Part shown: piece by piece, positions 14,948-21,840 of the stretch
Position numbering within the stretch: position 1 is the first letter of the stretch
Layout of the letters: every line of letters begins with the position of its first letter
From: JAQVWU01 sp964628455
GTDB lineage: Bacteria; Bacillota; Clostridia; Oscillospirales; CAG-272
NCBI GenBank assembly: GCA_964628455.1
Contig: CAZVPD010000049.1
Span: 1-21,840, forward strand
Reading direction: 5' to 3'
DNA length: 21,840 bases
Translations under genes and position numbers: made by a program
The notes under the pieces: model-generated
Told to the model about the DNA's origin: nothing
The model's database searches: none
What the model saw: the letters and a program-made list of their open reading frames with translations, nothing else

Positions 14948-15188
14948 CCCTTCCGTTTTTTAGAATAGATATCATGATCACCGCATGTGCGGGTACGGCC
15001 GGGCAGATATGCGGAATAGTCTTACGGTGATGTTCTGTCTGAAAACCATACGCGGTTATCATATCATAAAAATATGAAATTTATAAAAACTTTATAATAA
15101 TAATATGGCAAAAATATTTTTTCCGGACCGCCGTTCACGGACGGGGGGAAGACGGCTGTTTATATCCGAAAAAAATCGGTTAAGTGTC
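14948..15188. other. Intergenic region with possible structured pit leader
   Basis: About 300 bases lie between the divergent pit and decarboxylase genes, with no ORF I support. ATCACCG (14977-14983) pairs with CGGTGAT (15025-15031), while CCGCAT (14981-14986) pairs with ATGCGG (15009-15014). The two helices share bases, so they exclude each other. The A/T-rich part near 15056-15110 probably holds the pit promoter, but I see only weak boxes (TATGAT at 15058-15063 and 15063-15068, minus strand). No known riboswitch consensus was recognised. Confidence 0.35.
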
Positions 15189-15217
15189 TTGCAAAAAGGA
15201 CGCATATGTAATATAAT
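15189..15217 (+). promoter_or_regulatory. Sigma-A promoter of the decarboxylase-ktr operon
   Basis: TTGCAA (15189-15194) and an exact TATAAT (15212-15217) are 17 bases apart. The start would be near 15224, about 27 bases before the first gene. Confidence 0.75.
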
Positions 15218-15250
15218 AGGGTATTAAATTGTTCGGGGGTAAAAAATCGC

Positions 15251-16372
15251 GTGGAAGCTTTATACGGCAACTTTTTAAATATCGAGTGGCAACAGGTCGT
15301 CATGTGGATCATTGGCGGGCTGCTTATATTTCTTGCCATAAACAAAAACATGGAGCCTGCGCTGCTCCTGCCCATGGGATTCGGAGCCATACTCGTCAAT
15401 CTGCCGAATTCGGGCGCGGTGACGCAGATCTATAACGGGATTGAGGAAGAGGGCATTATCGACCTGCTTTTTAATTCGGGGATCGCAAACGAAATGTTCC
15501 CGCTGTTGTTGTTTATTGGCATAGGGGCGATGATCGATTTCGGTCCTCTGCTTTCGAACCCGAAACTGATGCTGTTCGGAGCTGCCGCGCAGTTCGGCAT
15601 ATTCTTTACTTTGAGCATGGCTTCGCTGCTCGGATTCGAGATAAAGGACGCGGCATCCATAGCGATCATCGGCGCCGCGGACGGACCGACTTCCATCTTT
15701 GTGGCGAATTATTTTAAATCGAATTATATCGGCCCGATCATCGTGGCCGCATATTCGTATATGGCTCTGGTGCCTATTGTCCAGCCGCCTATTATCAGGC
15801 TCATCACCACGAAAAAAGAACGCCTCATCCGCATGCCCTATGAACAGAGGGATATCTCAAAGCTGACCAGGATCCTTTTCCCGATCATCGTGACGGTGAT
15901 TTCCGGCATCGTGGCCCCCCGTGCGGTTGCGCTGGTGGGATTTCTGATGTTCGGAAATCTGATCCGCGAATGCGGCGTTTTGAATTCGCTTTCGGACAGC
16001 GCGCAGAATATGCTGGCCAACCTGATCACGCTGCTGCTCGGGATCACGGTTGCCGCGAGGATGCAGGCGGACGCATTTTTAAATCCCCGGACGCTTCTGA
16101 TCCTCGCACTCGGCCTGATCGCGTTTATTTTCGATACCATCGGCGGAGTGATGTTCGCCAAGATCATGAACCTGTTTACAAAGAAAAAAGTAAATCCGAT
16201 GATAGGCGCCGCGGGCATATCCGCGTTTCCCATGTCGGCAAGGGTGGTCCATAAAATGGGTCTGGCTGCCGACGATCAGAACTTTCTGCTTATGCACGCG
16301 GTCGGCGCGAATGTTTCGGGACAGATCGCCTCGGTCATCGCCGGCGGACTGATTCTCAACTTTTTAGGATAG
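15251..16372 (+). CDS. oadB: Na+-translocating decarboxylase beta subunit (OadB/GcdB/MmdB family)
   Basis: The 373-residue membrane subunit that, in oxaloacetate, glutaconyl-CoA and methylmalonyl-CoA decarboxylases, moves Na+ out of the cell when a carboxybiotin is decarboxylated. The core motif GAADGPTSIF is at residues 141-150, with the key Asp at 144. NPMIGAAGISAFPMSARV and MHAVGANVSGQIASV near the C-terminus match the other conserved blocks, so it looks intact. It starts with GTG; GGGGG lies 11 bases upstream. No alpha (carboxyltransferase) subunit or biotin carrier is in the window, so the substrate cannot be assigned and oadB is a family label. A small gamma-like gene and ktrBA follow. 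Confidence 0.93.
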   Translation: MEALYGNFLNIEWQQVVMWIIGGLLIFLAINKNMEPALLLPMGFGAILVNLPNSGAVTQIYNGIEEEGIIDLLFNSGIANEMFPLLLFIGIGAMIDFGPLLSNPKLMLFGAAAQFGIFFTLSMASLLGFEIKDAASIAIIGAADGPTSIFVANYFKSNYIGPIIVAAYSYMALVPIVQPPIIRLITTKKERLIRMPYEQRDISKLTRILFPIIVTVISGIVAPRAVALVGFLMFGNLIRECGVLNSLSDSAQNMLANLITLLLGITVAARMQADAFLNPRTLLILALGLIAFIFDTIGGVMFAKIMNLFTKKKVNPMIGAAGISAFPMSARVVHKMGLAADDQNFLLMHAVGANVSGQIASVIAGGLILNFLG

Positions 16373-16381
16373 GTGAAAAAA

Positions 16382-16510
16382 ATGAATCTGGAATTGTTTT
16401 TAACGACCCTGCCGATCATGGCAAAGGGGATGCTGTTTATCTTTATCGTGACCGCGGTCATCATATTGTCGATCGTATTGCTGAATAAATTTTCGGGCGC
16501 AAAAAAATAA
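16382..16510 (+). CDS. Minimal decarboxylase gamma subunit (OadG-like)
   Basis: A 42-residue ORF starting 9 bases after the beta subunit gene, with AGGTG overlapping that gene's stop codon as ribosome binding site. It has one membrane helix (about residues 13-34: MAKGMLFIFIVTAVIILSIV and on) and a short Lys-rich tail. The GM-hydrophobic-F opening of the helix resembles the N-terminus of OadG/MmdD gamma subunits (glmllGMgiVF), which are usually 80-100 residues and hold alpha and beta together. Here the soluble tail is missing, so if it is a gamma subunit it is a minimal one. Position and helix support the call, but the sequence is too short to be sure. Confidence 0.6.
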   Translation: MNLELFLTTLPIMAKGMLFIFIVTAVIILSIVLLNKFSGAKK

Positions 16511-16542
16511 AGGACAGCGGGCGGGAATAAACGGGAATAGTT

Positions 16543-17832
16543 ATGCTGAAACGAAGAATAACGCCGGGAAAAGTAATAGCGCTCGGATTTGCCGCCGTCA
16601 TACTCGCGGGTGCGGTGCTCCTGATGCTGCCTTTTTCGGTCAGGAAAGGTGTGGAACTGTCCGTAACAGACGCGCTGTTCACGTCCGTGAGTGCCGTATG
16701 CGTCACAGGTCTGACTACCGTGGACCCCGCGGATACTTTTACGGTATTCGGGCGAACCATTCTTGCTTTGCTGATACAGACGGGCGGCCTGGGGTTCACA
16801 TCCATCGGTGTCGGGCTGATGATGTTTTCCGGCAGAAAAATCAATATGAGGGAGCGTGTTCTGGTCAAGGAAGCGCTCAATTACAATTCATATAAAGGCA
16901 TCCTGTCCCTCGTAAAATCCGTTTTGATCATGACTTTCTGTTTTGAATTCGCGGGTATGCTGCTGAACCTTACGGTCTTCGCCCGGGATTATCCTTTCTG
17001 GGATGCGCTGGGGATCAGCGCTTTTCATTCCGTATCGGCGTTTAACAACGCCGGGTTTGATATTTTAGGGGGATTCCGGGGACTCGGGTCTTATCGCTCG
17101 GACATCATGCTGAATCTGACCACGTGCATGCTTGTTATTTTCGGGGGACTGGGCTTTTTTGTCATCCGTGAACTCATTGAAAAACATTCGTTTAAAAAAT
17201 TCAGCCTGCATACCAAGATCGTTTTGATCTCCACCGTTTCACTGCTGGCAGGCGGTACGCTGCTGCTCCGGATGACGGAAAATATGACCTGGCTCGGGGC
17301 GTTCTTCTTCAGCACCTCCGCGAGAACGGCCGGCTTCTCCACCTGGCAGACCGGCGGATTTTCGAATGCGGGTATGTTTGTCCTTATAATTCTCATGTTT
17401 ATAGGGGCCTCGCCCGGCTCTACGGGCGGCGGTATTAAAACGACGACTTTTTTTATTCTTGCCTGCTCGCTGATCCACGCTGTCAAAAATAAAAATCCGT
17501 CTGTATTTAAAAGAAAAATTCCGGCCGATGTTCCGCAAAAGGCCTTTATCATCACTTTGCTGGCTTTTTTCACGGTCATCGTTTCGACGTTTCTGCTCTG
17601 CGTATTCGAGCCGGAAAAAAAGTTCCTGTCCCTGCTGTTTGAAGCGGTTTCGGGTTTTGCGACGGTGGGTTTGTCTGCCGGAATAACGACGGAACTGAAT
17701 TTGATGAGCAGGCTTGTTTTAATATTCACGATGTATGTCGGCAGGATCGGTCCGCTGACGATCGCATCGATTCTGATCGAAAAGCGGCAGACGAATATTT
17801 CGTATGCGGAAGAGTCCGTATCGGTAGGATGA
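16543..17832 (+). CDS. ktrB: K+ uptake channel subunit KtrB (Trk/Ktr/HKT superfamily)
   Basis: A 429-residue membrane protein of the Trk/Ktr superfamily. All four selectivity-filter glycines are visible: VCVTGLT (Gly56), FNNAGFD (Gly171), ARTAGFS (Gly264) and FATVGLS (Gly376). GASPGSTGGGIKTTT near 288-302 is the intramembrane gating loop. It imports K+, usually with Na+ stimulation in Ktr systems. Its length and its single-RCK-domain partner favour KtrB over TrkH. It follows the gamma-like gene by 32 bases and its stop overlaps an in-frame ATG of the next gene, so the four genes are probably co-transcribed. Confidence 0.93.
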   Translation: MLKRRITPGKVIALGFAAVILAGAVLLMLPFSVRKGVELSVTDALFTSVSAVCVTGLTTVDPADTFTVFGRTILALLIQTGGLGFTSIGVGLMMFSGRKINMRERVLVKEALNYNSYKGILSLVKSVLIMTFCFEFAGMLLNLTVFARDYPFWDALGISAFHSVSAFNNAGFDILGGFRGLGSYRSDIMLNLTTCMLVIFGGLGFFVIRELIEKHSFKKFSLHTKIVLISTVSLLAGGTLLLRMTENMTWLGAFFFSTSARTAGFSTWQTGGFSNAGMFVLIILMFIGASPGSTGGGIKTTTFFILACSLIHAVKNKNPSVFKRKIPADVPQKAFIITLLAFFTVIVSTFLLCVFEPEKKFLSLLFEAVSGFATVGLSAGITTELNLMSRLVLIFTMYVGRIGPLTIASILIEKRQTNISYAEESVSVG

Positions 17833-17852
17833 CCGGCGGAGGAAGGAAATAT

Positions 17853-18524
17853 ATGTTGAAAAAAAGAACATCGGAATTATACGGGATCATCGGACTAGGC
17901 CGTTTCGGTTTTGCGCTGGCCGAAACGCTGGCAAAAGCCGGCAGGGAAGTGCTTGTGATAGACAGCAATGAAACGAAAATAAAAGATGCCTCCGCTTTTA
18001 CGGACAATGCTTTTCTGATGAGTGAACTCAACAGGGAATCTCTGCAGGAAGTAGGCCTTCGCAACTGCGATACGGTGATCGTCTGCATCGGTGAAAAAAT
18101 CGACACCAGCATTCTGACCACCCTGACTGTTATTCAGCTCGGGATCAAAAAGGTTATCTCGAAAGCCATCAGCCCCGAACAGGGGAGTGTGCTCGAGCTC
18201 CTCGGCGCCGAAGTCGTATATCCCGAAAGGGATATGGCGGTCAGACTGGCCAACAAGCTGATTTCACCCCGCGTTTTGGAGTATATCTCGCTGAGCGATG
18301 ACGTGGATATCATCGAAATCAATCTCAGCGAAAAGATCGACAACGTTACCGTCGCGGAGACCAATATCAGAAAGAAATTTATGCTGAATATCATAGCGCT
18401 GAAAAGTCAGAATGCCATAACCACCGAAATTACGCCGACCACCGTATTGAAAAAAGACGATATGATCGTGGTCATCGGCAAGCGCGTCAATATCCGGCAG
18501 TTTGAAAATTATTTATACGATTGA
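17853..18524 (+). CDS. ktrA: KtrA, cytoplasmic gating ring subunit of the K+ channel
   Basis: A 223-residue RCK protein. The N-terminal Rossmann domain has GLGRFG at about residues 14-19 and VLVIDSNE near 39, the nucleotide-binding pattern (ATP/ADP or NAD(H)) of RCK_N. The C-terminal RCK_C domain runs from about residue 130 (ISLSDDVDIIEINLSEK to the end). It forms the octameric ring that gates KtrB. An earlier ATG at 17829 overlaps the ktrB stop; I chose 17853 because GGAGGAAGG sits 8 bases before it and the protein then begins close to the Rossmann fold as usual. Single RCK pair, so KtrA rather than the tandem-RCK TrkA. Confidence 0.93.
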   Translation: MLKKRTSELYGIIGLGRFGFALAETLAKAGREVLVIDSNETKIKDASAFTDNAFLMSELNRESLQEVGLRNCDTVIVCIGEKIDTSILTTLTVIQLGIKKVISKAISPEQGSVLELLGAEVVYPERDMAVRLANKLISPRVLEYISLSDDVDIIEINLSEKIDNVTVAETNIRKKFMLNIIALKSQNAITTEITPTTVLKKDDMIVVIGKRVNIRQFENYLYD

Positions 18525-18526
18525 AT

Positions 18527-18569
18527 AAAGCACGGACACCGGATTGTAACACCCGGGGGTCCGTGCTTT
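18527..18569 (+). terminator. Intrinsic terminator of the oadB-ktr operon
   Basis: A perfect 11-bp stem, AAAGCACGGAC with GTCCGTGCTTT, extended by ACCGG/CCGGG, begins 3 bases after the ktrA stop. The T-run is short (TTT), so it is strong as a hairpin but weak as a classic U-tract. Confidence 0.75.
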
Positions 18570-18580
18570 GCCGTATACAA

Positions 18581-18617
18581 CGGCAGCCGGCTGCCGCGGT
18601 CGGAATCGGGACCGCGG
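18581..18617. promoter_or_regulatory. Two overlapping palindromes before the CE15-like gene
   Basis: CGGCAGCCGGCTGCCG (18581-18596) is a perfect 16-bp palindrome. It overlaps a hairpin of CCGCGGTC (18594-18601) and GACCGCGG (18610-18617) with an 8-base loop. They lie 42 bases before the esterase gene. They could be an operator, a leader structure or part of a second terminator. No -10/-35 pair is clear here. Confidence 0.45.
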
Positions 18618-18658
18618 AAATCGGAAAAAAGAAATAAGAAAAAAGAGGATGATGAAAA

Positions 18659-19777
18659 ATGGAAAAACGGAAAGATGTGGTTCTCGGCATGCTTCCCGAC
18701 CCGTTTGTTACGGATTCGGGATCCTATGTACGGACCACGGCGGACTGGGAGCTGCGGCGCTCGGAAATACTCCGCAGCGCCGTTCTGACAGAATTCGGCG
18801 GAATGCCCCCGGAACCCGAATTTACGGAGACGGAGGCCGTGCACAGGCCAGGAAAGGGAAAACTGAATTCCTATCGCGTGCATACGGGGACAAAGGAACG
18901 TCCGTTCAGCTTTATGCTTCAGGTTTACCGCCCGGACAGGGAGGGAAAGCTTCCGGTCGTGCTGACGGGAGACGGCTGCTATACAAACTGCGGGGATGAT
19001 GTCATCGCCGAAGCGAACCGGCGCGGATACATCGTCGCCAAGTTCAACAGGACCGAATTTGCTGCCGATATATATTCGGACCGGCGGGACAACGGCATTT
19101 ATCTTTTATACCCCGACAGCAGCTTCAGCGCGATCTCCGCATGGGCCTGGGGGTACAGCCGGGCAATGGACGCGCTCGGACAGCTGGATTTTGCCGATGC
19201 TTCCCGGGTTGCGATAACGGGGCATTCCCGCGGGGGCAAAACCGTCTTGCTTGCCGGCGCGGTTGATACGCGTTTTGCCTGGACCAATCCCAACAACAGC
19301 GGCGCCCACGGATGCGGCTGCTACCGGTATGAGCAGATTGAGGACGCGGATGCCGGAGGATTCGAAGACCTTCGCAGCGAAAAGCTGGAGGATCTGGTCA
19401 GGGCTGTGCCGTACTGGATGGGGCCGCGGATGAAGGATTATATCGGCCGTGAAACAGAACTGCCGTATGACATGCATTTTTTCAAAGCGCTGGTTGCGCC
19501 CCGTTGTTTTCTGCAGACCGAAGGTCTCGCGGACATATGGAGCAATCCCCGCGGAAGCTGGCAGACCTTTATGGCTGCGCGCGAGGTATACCGTTTCCTC
19601 GGAGCCGGAGACAGGATCGGCGCCCTGTACCGCGAAGGCGGCCACAGGCATGCGCTGCCGGATTTCTGCGCGCTGTTTGACTTCATGGAAGCTTCGGACA
19701 GAGGGGATCCGGATCCGGCTTTCATGAAAGATCCGTTTCCGGATATGAAACCGATCTTTGATTTTTCATACACGTAA
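18659..19777 (+). CDS. CE15-like glucuronoyl esterase (alpha/beta hydrolase)
   Basis: A 372-residue alpha/beta hydrolase. The nucleophile elbow GHSRGGK at residues 188-194 (Ser190) resembles the G-C/H-S-R-N/G-G-K of carbohydrate esterase family 15, which cuts ester bonds between lignin alcohols and glucuronic acid side chains of xylan. The downstream TNPNNSGAHGCGCYR region matches the PQESGSGGAACWR block of CE15. His329 or His331 in EGGHRHALPDF is the likely catalytic His and Asp292 in LADIWSNPRG a likely acid. No signal peptide is visible, unusual for an enzyme of polymeric lignocellulose, so it may act on imported oligosaccharides or be an unrelated acyl esterase. GAGG lies 10 bases before the ATG. 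Confidence 0.75.
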   Translation: MEKRKDVVLGMLPDPFVTDSGSYVRTTADWELRRSEILRSAVLTEFGGMPPEPEFTETEAVHRPGKGKLNSYRVHTGTKERPFSFMLQVYRPDREGKLPVVLTGDGCYTNCGDDVIAEANRRGYIVAKFNRTEFAADIYSDRRDNGIYLLYPDSSFSAISAWAWGYSRAMDALGQLDFADASRVAITGHSRGGKTVLLAGAVDTRFAWTNPNNSGAHGCGCYRYEQIEDADAGGFEDLRSEKLEDLVRAVPYWMGPRMKDYIGRETELPYDMHFFKALVAPRCFLQTEGLADIWSNPRGSWQTFMAAREVYRFLGAGDRIGALYREGGHRHALPDFCALFDFMEASDRGDPDPAFMKDPFPDMKPIFDFSYT

Positions 19778-19794
19778 AATACGGCCTGCAGAAT

Positions 19795-19838
19795 GCGGCG
19801 CATACGGAATTCCCGGCGGGGGGGGCCGTATGCGCCGC
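19795..19838. terminator. Bidirectional hairpin between convergent genes
   Basis: A perfect 13-bp stem, GCGGCGCATACGG with CCGTATGCGCCGC, around an 18-base loop containing a run of seven G's. It lies between the esterase gene (plus) and the protease gene (minus). T-runs are weak on both sides. Confidence 0.75.
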
Positions 19839-19894
19839 GTTTATCTTTAAAAAATTAAATCCGAAATTCGTTTGACAGCCGTACCGTAAAAAGG

Positions 19895-21361
19895 TCAGGT
19901 CAGCGTAAACGTTTTTGTGGCTGTGCTCGGTGTATAGTCGCCGTATGTGCTTGTCGCCGTGATCGTATAGGTGCCCCTGAAGGAGTAGAATCTGGTCGTG
20001 TAGACGGCAGTGAATATTCCTTCTCCGTTTGTGGTCCCGTTCAGGGTCGTTGTGGTGCCGTATACCGGTTTCACCGTGATCTTAACGGCTGCGCCCGGGA
20101 TTACCGTATTTTCCGTATCCGTAACTTTTACGGTGATGTAGACGCTCTGACCCCGGGTATAGGAGCTCTTATCCGTGGTGATGACGGTCAGGGTTTCCCG
20201 CACAACAGGGGGTTCGGGATCCGGGTCGGGTTCCGGTTCGGGATCGGGTATTGTGCCGCTTCCCGCAGCCGGCGCCTGGATCAGACCGTATCCGTATAAC
20301 GGGTCTTTTCCCGCTGCTCCCAGATCGAAGGCCGTCTCGCGAAGCTTCGCGCGCACCTCCGCTGCCGACAGGTCCGGAAATGCGTCCATGATCAGAGCGA
20401 GGTTGCCTGACACGTAAGGCGCGGCCATCGATGTTCCGCTCAGGGACACATACTGATTTCCCGTGTATGTGCTCAGTATGCCGACACCCGGCGCCGCGGC
20501 TTCGACGGTGCTTCCCGTGGAAGAAAAGGTTGCCCTCTTATCGTTGATGTCGGTTGCCGCAGCCGCTATAACCGAATCGTATTTTGCGGGGTATTGCACG
20601 TTGTCGCCGGTACCGGCCGAATTGCCGGTGTTGCCCGCCGCCGCCACAACCAGAATACCTTTTGAGTAGGCGGAATCCACCGCTCTCTTGAGAGTCGTGG
20701 AGGATCTGGAAGAACCGAGGCTTAAATTGATGATGTCCATTCCGTTTGTGATGGCCCAGTCCACTCCGGCAGCCACATTGGAAATATAGCCCGAACCGTC
20801 CCGGTCCAGTACTTTGACCGCATACAGAGCGGAACCGGGCGCTATGCCCACCGATCCAATGCCGTTGTTTATTGCGTTTATAATGCCCGCCACGTGCGTG
20901 CCGTGTCCGTTATCGTCGCTGTAGGATGTCGTATAGGACACCATCGAAGCGCCGCCTGCGACGGGTTTTAAATCTTCGTGCGCCGCGATGCCCGTGTCGA
21001 CAACGGCGATTTTGACGCCGTCGCCCGTATAATCCGACGCCCATGCGCCGGGCGCGCCGGTCCGCGCGATCCCCCAGTCGGGCGTCTGCTCCGCTGTGCT
21101 GATCACGAAGTCCTCTTCTATGGATTCGATATTCGGCAGCATGGCGAGTCCCTTCAGCATGTAGTCCGGAATGCGGACCACCAGAGCGGGAAAATTCGAA
21201 TACATACGGACTGTTTTTTCTTTCAGCTGTTCGGTGACGACGCTGTCGACAACCGTTTTGAACACGATGATATACTGTCCGGATTGTTCCTGCACGAAGA
21301 TAAACGAGGACATGGAAAGAACAAGGGCGGTCAGCAGGATCAGGGATAAAATTTTTTTCAT
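19895..21361 (-). CDS. Secreted subtilisin-like serine protease (S8) with C-terminal Ig-like domain
   Basis: A 488-residue secreted protease. Residues 1-24 are a signal peptide (MKKILSLILLTALVLSM...). Residues 28-88 look like an I9 propeptide. The S8 domain follows, with Asp122 (VVDTGIA), His153 (NGHGTHVAG), oxyanion Asn244 (AAGNTG) and Ser311 (GTSMAAP) all in place. A linker of Pro-Asp/Glu repeats (about 372-384) leads to a beta-rich domain from about 387 (RETLTVITTDKSSYTRGQSV) resembling bacterial Ig-like/invasin repeats, which often bind surfaces. There is no LPXTG or S-layer domain, so it is probably released. GGGAG precedes the ATG. It is monocistronic. Confidence 0.95.
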   Translation of the reverse strand: MKKILSLILLTALVLSMSSFIFVQEQSGQYIIVFKTVVDSVVTEQLKEKTVRMYSNFPALVVRIPDYMLKGLAMLPNIESIEEDFVISTAEQTPDWGIARTGAPGAWASDYTGDGVKIAVVDTGIAAHEDLKPVAGGASMVSYTTSYSDDNGHGTHVAGIINAINNGIGSVGIAPGSALYAVKVLDRDGSGYISNVAAGVDWAITNGMDIINLSLGSSRSSTTLKRAVDSAYSKGILVVAAAGNTGNSAGTGDNVQYPAKYDSVIAAAATDINDKRATFSSTGSTVEAAAPGVGILSTYTGNQYVSLSGTSMAAPYVSGNLALIMDAFPDLSAAEVRAKLRETAFDLGAAGKDPLYGYGLIQAPAAGSGTIPDPEPEPDPDPEPPVVRETLTVITTDKSSYTRGQSVYITVKVTDTENTVIPGAAVKITVKPVYGTTTTLNGTTNGEGIFTAVYTTRFYSFRGTYTITATSTYGDYTPSTATKTFTLT

Positions 21362-21449
21362 ATAAGTATCATCTCCCGTTATTTTATTATTCGTTTCTGC
21401 GCGATGTTTTTTCGGTCTGCGGGCTGACGTTTTACATTTTATTGAATTT

Positions 21450-21477
21450 ATTATATCATATTCGAAATAAAAATCAA
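21450..21477 (-). promoter_or_regulatory. Sigma-A promoter of the protease gene
   Basis: On the minus strand TTGATT (21477-21472) and an exact TATAAT (21455-21450) are 16 bases apart, with TGA just before the -10 (extended -10). The leader is about 80 bases. Confidence 0.75.
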
Positions 21478-21840
21478 GAGCCGAAGAGAAGAATGGACTG
21501 TTTTTTTAAATCTTTTTGTTGCTGCATCCCCCGGCGGTCAATGGCTACACCGCCAAGTCCGCTGCCGGTGTAATAAAACAGAAAGCAAAGCATGATCATC
21601 GGATGCATTAACCGAAATCCCCGACGTATGGATCGGAGCGTTATCATAAAAGTCAAGCCGGCAGCAAAAGTCCGAAAAAAAGCAGACCCAAATGACTGCG
21701 AAAGCAGTGCGAAAGGCTCAGCTTTTTGGCGGCATGCAAAGGATGAAGGAACAAAAACACCATGTATATGATCGTATAAACGCGGGATATACGTAATTGA
21801 AATCGATGAAATATATGCGTAAACAGAAACGACGGCAAAC
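21478..21840. other. Region without a supportable gene
   Basis: About 360 bases at the right edge. Two short minus-strand ORFs meet at an ATGA overlap (60 residues ending at 21474; 61 residues from a TTG at 21838, which may continue past the edge). Neither resembles a family I know, and the first ends beside the protease promoter. A small hairpin, ACTGC-GAAA-GCAGT, is at 21695-21708, and GGCGGT/ACCGCC pairs lie near 21535-21560. It may hold the remains of a decayed gene; the data do not decide. Confidence 0.3.

Noticed and set aside
17091..17729. Minus-strand ORF (212 codons) over ktrB
   Set aside because: Antisense to the channel gene, which carries all four selectivity-filter motifs.
21695..21708. 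GAAA-tetraloop hairpin, considered as a small RNA
   Set aside because: Only 5 base pairs, with no promoter or terminator that would define a transcript.
1..21840. Defence system, CRISPR, prophage or transposon
   Set aside because: No repeat arrays, transposase, integrase, nuclease or phage structural motifs were seen. All intact genes have ordinary metabolic, transport or hydrolytic families.

Overview
The window looks like chromosome from an anaerobic, low-to-mid GC Gram-positive bacterium, probably Bacillota/Clostridia. Reasons: sigma-A promoters of the TTGNNN-17-TATAAT type, A-run/U-run intrinsic terminators at most operon ends, a pyrR-uracil permease pair with a possible PyrR leader, a KtrAB potassium system, a Na+-decarboxylase beta subunit, and a complete F1Fo-ATP synthase operon in the usual Bacillota order. 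The taxon is inferred from gene content; no rRNA or phylogenetic marker was compared. There are no tRNA/rRNA genes, no CRISPR array and no recognisable insertion sequence.

Layout. (1) 1-3032, plus strand: a carbohydrate-sulfatase cluster with one 5'-truncated gene (cut by the window edge), one intact Cys-type sulfatase, one decayed sulfatase remnant that breaks inside the active-site motif, and a small single-span membrane protein. A bidirectional hairpin terminator follows. (2) 3138-5350, minus: pyrR and a uracil permease behind a sigma-A promoter and a leader hairpin that ends at the pyrR start codon. (3) 5415-12078, minus: the ATP synthase operon, atpI/R-like, atpB, E, F, H, A, G, D, C, ending at a strong terminator. 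The delta subunit (atpH) is only about 100 residues and lacks its N-terminal domain. The c subunit keeps a Na+-type Glu-Ser-Thr...Tyr helix but has Met where Na+ enzymes have Gln. (4) 12123-13101, plus: a divergent LysR-type regulator. A perfect 15-bp palindrome lies between the two promoters, near -65 of the predicted atp start. (5) 13202-14947, minus: PiT phosphate transporter and its DUF47 (PhoU-like) partner. (6) 15189-18524, plus: a likely operon of a Na+-translocating decarboxylase beta subunit, a 42-residue gamma-like subunit, KtrB and KtrA. (7) 18581-19777, plus: a CE15-like glucuronoyl esterase behind two palindromes. (8) 19895-21361, minus: a secreted subtilisin-like protease with propeptide and C-terminal Ig-like domain. 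(9) 21478-21840: no gene I can support.

How it fits together. The centre is ion and energy metabolism: ATP synthase, phosphate uptake, a Na+-pump membrane subunit and Na+/K+ traffic. It is flanked by polysaccharide-degradation functions (sulfatases, CE15 esterase). I see no defence system or mobile element. The most unusual signals are the minimal delta subunit, the orphan decarboxylase beta/gamma pair linked to KtrAB, and the LysR gene placed as if to control ATP synthase.
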